A stretch of DNA of 41,183 nt from Pseudomonadota bacterium (lineage in GTDB: Bacteria > Pseudomonadota > Alphaproteobacteria > Puniceispirillales > Marisalimonadaceae), in assembly GCA_028382005.1 (NCBI GenBank), contig JAOESH010000016.1:1-41183 (forward strand), given 5' to 3'. A program made the position numbers and the translations under genes. Below are positions 18,238 to 25,748 of the stretch, piece after piece (positions within the stretch are counted from its first letter, which is position 1; each line of letters begins with the position of its first letter). Below the pieces are notes generated by a model. It made no database searches. It was not told the DNA's origin and saw only the letters and a list, made by a program, of their open reading frames with translations.

Positions 18238-19989
18238 CTAAAAAAAAGATTTTTTATATAAATTTTCTAATTGATGTTTATATTCAGCTGCAATTACGCG
18301 TCTTTTAATTTTTAGTGTAGGTGTTAATTGACTATTTTGAATATTAAAACTTTGATCTGTTAATAAAAATTTTCTTATTTTTTTACTCTGAGATAATTGT
18401 TTATTTACTTCATTAATAATCTCTTGAAACAATGAATTATGTTCAAATATATTTTGAGTGCCCTTAATTAAAGTTTCATTTGGCACTATAATAGCTGTGA
18501 GAAATGGCTTGTTATGTCCAAAAATCAAAATTTGCTCAATTTCTTCGTACGTTAATAATAAATTTTCAATAGGCACAGGTGCAATGTTTTCTCCTCCAGA
18601 ACTTACAATCATTTCATTAACTCTACCGGTTATTTTGATATAATTATGCTTGTCTAATATTCCTAGATCACCAGTGTGAAGCCAACCATTAATAATTGTT
18701 TTATTAGTGCTCTGTTGATCTTTCCAATAACCTTTCATTACCGATGCACCTTTTACAAGTATTTCATTATCTGCTGAAATTTTAACTTCAAGACCTTTAA
18801 TAACAGGACCAACAGTATCTATTTTTATAGAATGCATAGGATTACATGAAATTAAAGGTGAACATTCAGTTTGACCATAACCTTGAAGGATATTAATACC
18901 TAAGGATTGAAAAAATAAACCAACCTTATAATTAAGAGCAGCGCCACCAGAAATAAATGCCTGTAATTGGCCTCCAAATTTATTCCTTATCTTTTTTCTA
19001 ATTATCAAAGTTAATACATTATTAATTAGTTTTTCAACAAAAGTAAGATTGTGTCCCTGAAAATCTTTAGTCCCCAATTCAATTGTTTTATAAAACAATT
19101 TTTGTGACGTTTTATTTTGAGTTAATAATTGATTGTTAATCTTTTTATAAAGAAGATCATACAATCTTGGTACAGCAACCATTAATGTAGGTTGCACATT
19201 CTGCAAATCGTTAACAATTTGGTCTCTGTTATCATTAAAATAAATCTCTGCTCCTAAGTAAACAGGCAATAAAAAGCCAGCTGTATGCTCATAAGCATGT
19301 GACAGAGGTATAATTGATAAAAAACGATGCTCTTTAATATTAATATCTTTAACTAACTCATATGCGCCTAATATATTTGAAATAATTGAGGTGTTAGTCA
19401 ACATAACACCTTTGGGAGTACTACTCGTTCCAGAAGTATATATTAAAGAGACAACATCATCTTTTTTAAGCTTACTTACAAAAGTTTCTAAGAATTTATC
19501 GTGTAGAGAACTTTTATAACCTATTTCAAGTAATTCATTAAAATTTAAAAACTTAGCATTTTTTTTAAAATTATCTTTTGGAGTATTATCTAGACAAATA
19601 ACACATTTAATTTTTTTTAATTTTGGTAAAATCTTTAAAATAATTGGAAGTAATTTGCTGTTTACAAATACAATTGATGAATCTGAATGTGATAATAGGT
19701 AAAATATTTCTTCTTCGTTACTTGTCGTGTAACCAGGGACAGTAATCGCGCCTAGGCTCATTATAGATAAATCAATAACACACCATTTGTAACTATTTTC
19801 AGCTATTAATGAGATTTTATCATTTTTTTTAACTCCAATTTCATGAAGCCCCAACGCTATATTTTCAACAAGCTCTTTACTTTTGTTCCATGATATTGTT
19901 TTCCAGTTTTTACCATCCTTAAACCCGAAAAGAGTTTTATCTTGATAAATATGGGTATTTTCAAAAAATAATGATGCTAAAGTATTCAT
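18238..19989 (-). CDS. Long-chain acyl-CoA synthetase (AMP-forming)
   Basis: This is an AMP-dependent synthetase/ligase that activates fatty acids to acyl-CoA. The 583 residues contain the family motifs in order: LIYTSGTSSTPKGVMLTN (P-loop, about 183-200), SIIPLSHAYEHTAG, ISGGAALNYKVGLFF, LQGYGQTECSPLISCNP (about 378-394), WLHTGDLGILD with the ATP-binding Asp, and the IKITGRVNEMIVSSGGENI hinge. The C-terminal LTPTLKIKRRVI includes the region of the catalytic Lys. Overall it resembles the FAA1-like long-chain type. The substrate chain length is inferred. It is divergent from the alpha/beta hydrolase gene. Confidence 0.92.
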   Translation of the reverse strand: MNTLASLFFENTHIYQDKTLFGFKDGKNWKTISWNKSKELVENIALGLHEIGVKKNDKISLIAENSYKWCVIDLSIMSLGAITVPGYTTSNEEEIFYLLSHSDSSIVFVNSKLLPIILKILPKLKKIKCVICLDNTPKDNFKKNAKFLNFNELLEIGYKSSLHDKFLETFVSKLKKDDVVSLIYTSGTSSTPKGVMLTNTSIISNILGAYELVKDINIKEHRFLSIIPLSHAYEHTAGFLLPVYLGAEIYFNDNRDQIVNDLQNVQPTLMVAVPRLYDLLYKKINNQLLTQNKTSQKLFYKTIELGTKDFQGHNLTFVEKLINNVLTLIIRKKIRNKFGGQLQAFISGGAALNYKVGLFFQSLGINILQGYGQTECSPLISCNPMHSIKIDTVGPVIKGLEVKISADNEILVKGASVMKGYWKDQQSTNKTIINGWLHTGDLGILDKHNYIKITGRVNEMIVSSGGENIAPVPIENLLLTYEEIEQILIFGHNKPFLTAIIVPNETLIKGTQNIFEHNSLFQEIINEVNKQLSQSKKIRKFLLTDQSFNIQNSQLTPTLKIKRRVIAAEYKHQLENLYKKSFF

Positions 19990-20176
19990 TAGGTGCCCAA
20001 AGTAATTAGAAGTTAAATTTATAATATTTAATATACGAAAAAAAATAATTATGTATTTAATAATTTTATTTTTTATTAGAATTAATGTTAAAATACTAAG
20101 TAATTATGATAAGAGAGGTAATTAAATTATTTTTAAAACTATTTTTTTTTTAATAATTTCTTTTTTCATTATAATA

Positions 20177-21103
20177 ATGTTTTCAACTGTATTTTTTAAA
20201 GATCAAAATAATCTTAATAGTAATTTCGATAGAAATTCTTTAGGAGTTGACCTCAATAAATATTTAAAAAACAATGAAAAAAAAATACCTGATATTAAAA
20301 CAGGTGTTGAAAAAAGAATAATTTGGTCAAATCAAAAAAATATAAAAACTCCAATTTCAATTATTTATATTCACGGGTTTTCGGCTAGCTCTGAAGAAGC
20401 TCGCCCTGTACCTGACATGTTAGCGAAAGAGCTAAAGTCAAATATTTTTTACACAAGATTAGCTGGTCATGGAAGAAACCAAGAAGCAATGGGTGAATCT
20501 TCTATTAAAAATTGGGTTAAAGATTTACATGAAGCTATTGAAATCGGCACTAGAATTGGCCATAAAATCATTGTCATGTCTACTTCAACAGGAGGCACAT
20601 TAAGTTCTATTGCCGCAATTGACCCTACCTTGTCAAAAAATATTTTAGGATTTATATTTGTATCCCCTAATTTTGGAATAAATCATAAGTTAGCAAATTT
20701 AATAACATGGCCTTTTTCAAAATATTGGTTAAGTTTAATTATTGGGAGAACAACTACTTCAAAGGCAAGAAACCAATTAAACGCAAAATTTTGGACTTTA
20801 ACATATCCTACTAATGCTTTAATACCAATGGCTGAGTTAGTAAAAAAAATAAACAAAAAAAATTTTACTAATGTGAATATTCCAGCATTATTTTATTTTT
20901 CTTTAGACGACAATGTAGTTAAGGCAGATAAAACAATTGAATTTATTCAAGGTTGGGGTGGGGAAAAAATAAGTCATAATGTGACCATGTTAGATGGTGA
21001 CGATAAATACTCTCATGTAGTAATAGGTGATATAATATCACCAAATCAAACAGAACATGCATATACAGTCATGATTGACTGGATTAAAAGTTTATCTAAT
21101 TAA
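20177..21103 (+). CDS. Alpha/beta hydrolase, probably with an extended N-terminal membrane anchor
   Basis: This is a 308-residue serine hydrolase-fold protein of unknown substrate. IYIHGFSASSEEARP (about 63-77) is the oxyanion strand-loop; MSTSTGGT puts the nucleophile at Ser137, with Ser in place of the first Gly of GxSxG. SLDDNVVKAD and DDKYSHVVIG supply the probable Asp and His. The ATG at 20177 has no Shine-Dalgarno. In-frame sequence upstream to 20126 encodes a run of hydrophobic residues continuing into the annotated start, and AGAGAGG sits 7 bases before an ATT at 20126. The true 5' end is therefore probably upstream. Confidence 0.85.
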   Translation: MFSTVFFKDQNNLNSNFDRNSLGVDLNKYLKNNEKKIPDIKTGVEKRIIWSNQKNIKTPISIIYIHGFSASSEEARPVPDMLAKELKSNIFYTRLAGHGRNQEAMGESSIKNWVKDLHEAIEIGTRIGHKIIVMSTSTGGTLSSIAAIDPTLSKNILGFIFVSPNFGINHKLANLITWPFSKYWLSLIIGRTTTSKARNQLNAKFWTLTYPTNALIPMAELVKKINKKNFTNVNIPALFYFSLDDNVVKADKTIEFIQGWGGEKISHNVTMLDGDDKYSHVVIGDIISPNQTEHAYTVMIDWIKSLSN

Positions 21104-21110
21104 ACTGTCG

Positions 21111-22070
21111 TTAGGTATTTGATAATATTTCTTCTACTAAGTTTTGCACCCTAAATGCTTCATCAATAGTTGCTAAAGTATTTGGCTTATTATTTATTTT
21201 AAGAACCAAATTATCAAGTTGTGCCTTTAAGCTAACAGCCCTTGGATCTAAAGGTTCTTGCCTAATAGGTATAAAATTATCTCCCGTAGATACTGAATCT
21301 TTATAAAATTCTGATACTTTTCTACTTTTTTTTGATCCTTTGATTGTGAATTCCTGTCTATCTGGTTGCTGACCACCTACACTCGCAAAAATATTTACTG
21401 ATAAGCCCTTATCAGTTTCTAATTTGGCTAGAACACCAGTTTCACATAATGTTGGATCTGTTGGGTACGACGTACGAGCCCACTTTACTTTCAAAGGACC
21501 TAAAACACGTTCAGTAAAAAATATAAAATGGGATATTACTTCTCTTGTCATTCCACCTTCTTTTTTAAATCTAAGCCAATCTGCCTCTTGTTGCCACTGA
21601 CGAGGCCATGCAGAATATGTAACTATAATGTCTACACCAAGCATTTCTCCCATTTCACCACTGTTTTTGCTCGCTAATATGTCAGCTAAAGCATCACCTC
21701 CAGCTTGAGTAAAATTGACAGCCACAGGAACATCATAATTTTTAAGTTTTTCAATAAAGTTTTTGCTATCTTGAATATTTATTCCAAATGGCTTTTCTAG
21801 AAAAAGAGCTTTACCCATTTCAACAGTTTTTATGGCATACATTTCTCTTACACTGGGAGGACATGCTAAATAAACTAAGTCTGCATTTTCTATAGCTTCA
21901 TTAGCACTTTTCATAATTTGGGATTTACTATCTTGTTTGATAATATTTTTACAAGCAACTGGGTTTGGGTCCCATAAGAAATCTGGACTAAATTCTTCAT
22001 GTAACCTCATATGCTTCAACATACGAGATCCCATTATACCTAACCCAATAATAGCCACACTTGTTGTCAT
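21111..22070 (-). CDS. Gfo/Idh/MocA family oxidoreductase
   Basis: This is a 319-residue NAD(P)-dependent oxidoreductase. The N-terminal Rossmann fold begins SVAIIGLGIMGSRMLKHM, and the conserved family motif LFLEKPFGINIQDS (EKP with the catalytic-region Lys, about residue 93) follows. The C-terminal alpha/beta domain includes KKEGGMTREVISHFIFFTER, where the His is a candidate active-site residue. Substrate is unknown; members act on sugars, inositols and related compounds. It is followed on the same strand, in gene order after the thioesterase at 22100, by a 29 bp gap. Confidence 0.86.
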   Translation of the reverse strand: MTTSVAIIGLGIMGSRMLKHMRLHEEFSPDFLWDPNPVACKNIIKQDSKSQIMKSANEAIENADLVYLACPPSVREMYAIKTVEMGKALFLEKPFGINIQDSKNFIEKLKNYDVPVAVNFTQAGGDALADILASKNSGEMGEMLGVDIIVTYSAWPRQWQQEADWLRFKKEGGMTREVISHFIFFTERVLGPLKVKWARTSYPTDPTLCETGVLAKLETDKGLSVNIFASVGGQQPDRQEFTIKGSKKSRKVSEFYKDSVSTGDNFIPIRQEPLDPRAVSLKAQLDNLVLKINNKPNTLATIDEAFRVQNLVEEILSNT

Positions 22071-22099
22071 ATTAACACCTTACTAAGTTTTAAATAAAT

Positions 22100-22528
22100 T
22101 TACTTTAGAGGAAACGTTGAAGTGGCATGACATAATATATCTTCTTTATTATTTTCTGAGTATACTTTTGTTTCCCCAATAGCAATGGTACTTCCAAACC
22201 TTTGAACCACACTCTCAATAATAAAATAATCACCAAACGCAGGACGAATAAAGTTATTATTTTGTGAAAGTGTACCTCTTTGTGATTTTAAAGATGTATT
22301 CATTGCAATTGACATAGTTGTATCAATAACAGACATAAGAACTTGTCCTGATAGAGCTCCAGTAACGAATTGATATTCTGCTGAGTTATCTAGCCTAGCC
22401 ACTACCCTTCCTTCTTCTATTTCCAAAAAGGATAATTTAAGATGTTTAACATAAGGTGCAAAAATATATTCATAAACTTTTTCTACGTTATCTAAAGTTA
22501 TAGTTGTATTTGGGAGTTTGTTATTCAT
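22100..22528 (-). CDS. PaaI-family hotdog thioesterase
   Basis: This is a small hotdog-fold protein of 142 residues, predicted to hydrolyse acyl-CoA thioesters. Typical PaaI features are the central ALSGQVLMSVIDTTMSIAMN stretch (the Asp of the usual HGG...D active-site region is kept, while HGG itself reads as TGALSG) and the following RPAFGDYFIIESVVQRFG strand. The missing HGG makes the catalytic assignment uncertain. It lies directly upstream of the oxidoreductase gene on the same strand, so the two may be cotranscribed. Confidence 0.75.
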   Translation of the reverse strand: MNNKLPNTTITLDNVEKVYEYIFAPYVKHLKLSFLEIEEGRVVARLDNSAEYQFVTGALSGQVLMSVIDTTMSIAMNTSLKSQRGTLSQNNNFIRPAFGDYFIIESVVQRFGSTIAIGETKVYSENNKEDILCHATSTFPLK

Positions 22529-22768
22529 TATTAATTATAACTAATAAATCACTAAAAGATCAATAAGTAAAATGGTGACACCTAAGAGGTTCTAACTGAT
22601 ATATAATTGTGTCAAATTGTATCTAAGTGAGTCTGACTATTTGTAATAATCAAGTTATATACACTGATATACAAGTAGCAATAGTAGGAAATAATTTTAT
22701 TTAGCACTAGAAATTTTATTCAATACTAAAATATATCCCTATGAATTTTATGACTAAAAACGTCACAA
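22529..22768. other. Intergenic region containing a tRNA-3'-like fragment
   Basis: These 240 bp lie between the thioesterase start and the stop of the coiled-coil protein gene, so they hold the thioesterase promoter and the end of the island-like region. The only clear element is a decayed tRNA 3' end at 22573-22602. To its right, short TATAC-containing repeats (ATATAC around 22655-22670) occur in AT-rich sequence. I see no open reading frame and no convincing terminator hairpin. Confidence 0.5.
22573..22602 (-). repeat. Decayed copy of the tRNA-Glu 3' end (candidate outer att remnant)
   Basis: Read on the plus strand, these 30 bases match the CCA-T-arm end of the intact tRNA-Glu at 25638-25667 at 23 of 30 positions by hand alignment without gaps. 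TGGTGA at the CCA end, CCTA at the acceptor-T-arm junction and TTC-AACT in the T loop are kept; the T-stem no longer pairs fully, so it is not a working tRNA. It has the same orientation as the intact tRNA and lies 3,065 bp beyond its 3' end, where an outer attachment site would lie after integration into the tRNA gene. Confidence 0.6.
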
Positions 22769-24628
22769 TTAATTTAATGCAGCAATATAAGAAAGATCTG
22801 CAATAAATAACTCACCCTCTAGGTTAAGTCCTTTTGTAAGTGGATGTTCTCCAATTTGTTGAGATGCATAAAAAGTTTCGATTTGACCTGGCTTAAAGGC
22901 ACCAACCTCCAATAAAATGCCAGAAGCAACAATGAATTGACCTCTATCAAGCTTAGCTAATTCTCTAAACCTTCTATCCTCATATGGAATAGTGGCTCTC
23001 CACTCTTTAGAGCCTTTTTTTAGCCAACTACTTTTTGTATCTATTTGCCCTGAACCAACAAAACTTTTACAAGGAAGGCTCAAAACCACAGCTGCTGAAC
23101 CATCTTCAATTTGGTCAATTTTAACAACTTTAAAAATCCAATTATTAACCTTTCCACCAGGCAACAAACCATCAAGGTTCTCTTGTCTTTCTTTATGAAC
23201 CATATTGATTTTAATTTCATTTCCTGAAGAATTAGCTTTTACAATATCCCCGAAAAATCTCTTCGTTAATTGACAAAATTGTCTTTGTTGAAGACTAAAG
23301 TCGTACCTATAAGGGATCCATTCTTTAGGAAGATTAATTGTCTTTTTTGATGTTTCTTTAATTTGTTTTTCATTTTCTTTCTTTAAAGAAGCAATTTTTA
23401 ATTCTAGTTGTTGTCTTTTGCCTTCTTCTACTAATCTTTTTTTCTCTTCTTCCTCTAATTTTTTAGCTGCAATTAATTTTTCTTTTTCCTTTTCTTTAGC
23501 AAGTTGCTTTGCTTTTTTAAATGCCTTAAATTCAGCTAACTCTCTTTCTTTTTCTAATTTTTTAGCTTTTTGTTTTGCTAAGCTTAAGGCTTTTTCTTTT
23601 AGTAATTCGCGTTCTTTTTGCAAAGCTAATTCTTTTTTTAATTTTTTTGATTTTTTGTCAGCTTTAAGCTTTGCTACTGCAATTTCTTTTGCTAGTTTTA
23701 GAGCGTTCGCCTCCGCTAACTTTATAGATTTTTCTTGTTTTTTTCTAAGAGATCTTTCTTTTTCTAATTCTAATTGTTTTTGATTGGCTAATTTTAGAGC
23801 CTTCGCCTCAGCTATCTTTATAGATTTTTCTTGTTCTTTTCTAAGAGCTCTTTCTTTGTCTAATTCTAATTGTTTTTGATTAGCTAATTTAATAGATTCT
23901 GTGTCTTTTTTAAATACAACCTTGGATTTTGATTCTAACTGAGCCTTTTTAATCGCAAAGTCAGTTAAAATATCTGTAAGGTGAAATTTAGTTTTTAAAT
24001 TATATCCATTTTGAGAGAATAAATTTATAATTCTGTATTGAGCACTTTCAAATCTTTTAATAATATCCATTGATTTAGATATTTTTGTGACCTCATCATT
24101 TAATTCATTAATTGTTGAATTCCAATATTCCAAACGTAAACTGCAAGTTCTTGAATTCCATCTATTCGATTTAGTTATTTCAACAATCTTTGGTCTATCA
24201 TTTAAATCATTAAAAATTTGTTTTACATTTACTTCACCTATATTTTTCAAAACAGTAAAAAAACTATCTTCATATTTCTTATTTAAACCTTTTTTAAAAC
24301 CGTCTATTCGAAAAATATTTTTTTCTTTATCTTTAAATCCAATTAAGATGTTTAAATTTTTTTTTGTGCTTTTATATGCCCAAAAATAATTAGAATTATA
24401 AAACATAGTAAATGTATCTGTGTAAGTCTTTCCTGATTTATAGGTACCACCCTTTTGTTTGGGGCAAACCAATTTTAAATTTTTTGAGTAAAAATATGGA
24501 TCATCTGGATAAATTGTCCCCAATCTATCACTAAATCCTGTTCCATCTGCATAAACCGAAGTGGTATTTATAGAAAACAAGAATGTAATAACTATTATTA
24601 ATTTAAAAATATTCATTTTCATATTCAT
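22769..24628 (-). CDS. Exported coiled-coil protein of unknown function, C-terminal domain shared with neighbour
   Basis: This 619-residue protein belongs to no family I recognise. A signal peptide (residues 1-27, ending SVYA before DG) leads to an N-terminal domain with Cys55 and Cys162. A highly charged Lys/Glu/Gln/Ala coiled coil spans about 225-425, including a 32-residue tandem repeat at about 247-310. A C-terminal domain follows (about 435-619). That domain is clearly homologous to the whole mature part of the neighbour at 24646: both have QFC-LT, GNEIKIN/KNEIKIN, RQE-LD-L-P-GK--NWI, GSG, W-ATI-Y and YIAA-N, with Cys452 and Cys520 conserved. Probably periplasmic. No Shine-Dalgarno is evident; it starts 17 bp after the paralogue ends. 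Confidence 0.82.
   Translation of the reverse strand: MNMKMNIFKLIIVITFLFSINTTSVYADGTGFSDRLGTIYPDDPYFYSKNLKLVCPKQKGGTYKSGKTYTDTFTMFYNSNYFWAYKSTKKNLNILIGFKDKEKNIFRIDGFKKGLNKKYEDSFFTVLKNIGEVNVKQIFNDLNDRPKIVEITKSNRWNSRTCSLRLEYWNSTINELNDEVTKISKSMDIIKRFESAQYRIINLFSQNGYNLKTKFHLTDILTDFAIKKAQLESKSKVVFKKDTESIKLANQKQLELDKERALRKEQEKSIKIAEAKALKLANQKQLELEKERSLRKKQEKSIKLAEANALKLAKEIAVAKLKADKKSKKLKKELALQKERELLKEKALSLAKQKAKKLEKERELAEFKAFKKAKQLAKEKEKEKLIAAKKLEEEEKKRLVEEGKRQQLELKIASLKKENEKQIKETSKKTINLPKEWIPYRYDFSLQQRQFCQLTKRFFGDIVKANSSGNEIKINMVHKERQENLDGLLPGGKVNNWIFKVVKIDQIEDGSAAVVLSLPCKSFVGSGQIDTKSSWLKKGSKEWRATIPYEDRRFRELAKLDRGQFIVASGILLEVGAFKPGQIETFYASQQIGEHPLTKGLNLEGELFIADLSYIAALN
23691..23882 (-). repeat. 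96-bp in-frame tandem repeat inside the coiled-coil gene
   Basis: Two adjacent 96-bp units (23691-23786 and 23787-23882) encode 32-residue coiled-coil segments that differ at few positions; the start of a third unit is visible from 23883. Each unit encodes a stretch like KQLELEKERSLRKKQEKSIK. The period of 96 keeps the reading frame, so unit number can change without disrupting the protein. The remaining coiled coil (residues about 318-425) looks like older, diverged repeats of similar composition. Confidence 0.85.
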
Positions 24629-24645
24629 GGAAAGAACTGATTTTA

Positions 24646-25287
24646 TTAGTTAGCGGCTGCAATATAAGTTAAAAATGCAAGAAACAATTCATCTCCAGTT
24701 CCATATTTATTATTTTTTAAATTAGATAAATCTTTACTAGTAAGAGGCCTAGAAGCATAATAAGTTTCTCTCTCGTTGGGGATAAATTCATTAAGCTTTA
24801 AAAAAGTTCCAGATATAATAGCAAAATCTCCAGAAGATAGCTTTGATACTTCTCTATATTGCCTACTTTTATATTTAATAGTTGCTCCCCAAGACAATTT
24901 TCCGTCAATTAAAAAACTTCCTGAGCCAATTTGTGAACCACATGACAATTCAAATACAGCGGCTGAATCTCCATCAGTGTTTTCATTATTTGGAGATTTA
25001 ACTTGTTTAATTGAAACCAGCTTTACAATCCAATTTTGATATTTACCCTCAGGCATTAATGCATCAAGATCTTCTTGTCTTTGTTTTTTTACTCTATTAA
25101 TTTTAATTTCATTCTTAGAATTAATGGCATTATTCAAGTCCATTACATAATTATCTGTTAGGTCACAAAATTGCTTTTGTTGAATTGAAATATACTTTTC
25201 AGCATCAGTCCAATTCATGGGTCCTGCATGAACAGTTGAACATCCAAAAAGAATAAAAAAAATAAAGAATCTTAAATTGTAAAACAT
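24646..25287 (-). CDS. Predicted lipoprotein of unknown function, paralogue of the coiled-coil protein C-terminus
   Basis: This is a 213-residue protein with a lipoprotein signal: a hydrophobic stretch to residue 15, then LFGC with lipidated Cys16. The mature domain aligns through its length with residues about 435-619 of the downstream coiled-coil protein. Conserved positions include Cys41 in QFCDLT, KNEIKIN, RQEDLDALMPEGK, NWIVK, Cys116 in LSCGSQIGSG, W-ATIKY, and SGDFAIISG. Two conserved cysteines in an exported domain may form a disulfide. The beta-rich pattern resembles an OB-like fold, a weak inference. AAGGAAAG stands before the ATG. No known family is recognised. Confidence 0.8.
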   Translation of the reverse strand: MFYNLRFFIFFILFGCSTVHAGPMNWTDAEKYISIQQKQFCDLTDNYVMDLNNAINSKNEIKINRVKKQRQEDLDALMPEGKYQNWIVKLVSIKQVKSPNNENTDGDSAAVFELSCGSQIGSGSFLIDGKLSWGATIKYKSRQYREVSKLSSGDFAIISGTFLKLNEFIPNERETYYASRPLTSKDLSNLKNNKYGTGDELFLAFLTYIAAAN

Positions 25288-25425
25288 ATACTTTCCTTTT
25301 TTAATATTAACTCTGAAAATACTAAATAAAATTTCTTAAACAGTTAAAAATTTTACATTTTAAATTATTACTTACTATAAGATCATAAGCAAATAAATTA
25401 TATTGAAAATTTTAAAAAAATAAAT

Positions 25426-25464
25426 TGTTGATCCCTTCTAGATTCTAGTTTGTATTAAGGCCGT
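25426..25464 (-). pseudogene. Decayed tRNA-Glu 3' half
   Basis: Aligned without gaps to the intact tRNA-Glu at 25638-25676, these 39 bases match at 29 positions. The match runs from the CCA end (TGTTGATCCCT versus TGGTGATCCCT) through the T arm (AGATTC) and variable region (GTATT) to the start of the anticodon stem (GCCGT). Beyond that the similarity fades, with only a possible TGTCC-TAA match further on after extra bases. The orientation equals that of the intact gene. The T-stem and CCA are damaged, so it is not a functional tRNA. Confidence 0.75.
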
Positions 25465-25546
25465 ATGATAACATTTTATATTATTCTTATGTCCCTAAAC
25501 ATAAACAAATGAGCCATATCATTAATAAACACTTTGTAATTCAAGA

Positions 25547-25568
25547 AAAACTATAACAAAACTATAAC
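25547..25568. repeat. 11-bp direct tandem repeat
   Basis: AAAACTATAAC occurs twice head to tail, followed by AAGCTATAATAAC as a degenerate third unit. It lies between the decayed and intact tRNA-Glu copies. It could be a recombinase arm-type binding repeat or simple sequence slippage in AT-rich DNA; the sequence does not decide. Confidence 0.6.
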
Positions 25569-25637
25569 AAGCTATAATAACAACTAAAATTACTCTGATA
25601 ACCACTCGTAAGCTATTAATATATATAGGAAATTAAG

Positions 25638-25712
25638 TGGTGATCCCTACGAGATTCGAACTCGTATTGCCGCCGTGAAAGGGCGGTGTCCTAACCGTTA
25701 GACGAAGGGACC
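25638..25712 (-). tRNA. tRNA-Glu (anticodon UUC)
   Basis: Read on the minus strand, the 75 bases fold as a complete cloverleaf. The acceptor GGTCCCT pairs with AGGGATC (one G-U pair). A D arm contains CGTCTAACGGTTAGGACA, and the anticodon stem CCGCC/GGCGG encloses loop CTTTCAC, with anticodon TTC at 25677-25679. The T arm is CGAGTTCGAATCTCG, and CCA is encoded at the 3' end (25638-25640). It lies 36 bp after the recJ stop on the same strand. Two decayed copies of its 3' part lie to its left. Confidence 0.97.
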
Positions 25713-25748
25713 ACATGAGAATGTTATTATCTTTAATTTAAACAAAAA

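Larger units (their letters stand above)
25288..25637. other. Intergenic region with a second decayed tRNA-Glu copy and short repeats
   Basis: These 350 bp separate the lipoprotein gene from the intact tRNA-Glu. They hold the lipoprotein promoter (minus strand, not precisely assignable), a decayed tRNA-Glu 3' half at 25426-25464, and an 11-bp tandem repeat AAAACTATAAC at 25547-25557 and 25558-25568 followed by a degenerate third unit. No open reading frame of note is present. The mixture fits an old, eroding integration hotspot next to a tRNA gene. Confidence 0.55.

Noticed and set aside
23418-23783. Ser/Phe-rich open frame opposite the coiled-coil gene
   Set aside because: It is the antisense of Lys/Glu-rich repeats, which keeps a frame open by composition; no ribosome binding site and no recognisable protein.
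22529-25748. Integrase, transposase or toxin-antitoxin gene in the tRNA-Glu region
   Set aside because: I read both strands of the gaps and found no frame with recombinase or toxin features; only the two exported paralogues are present.
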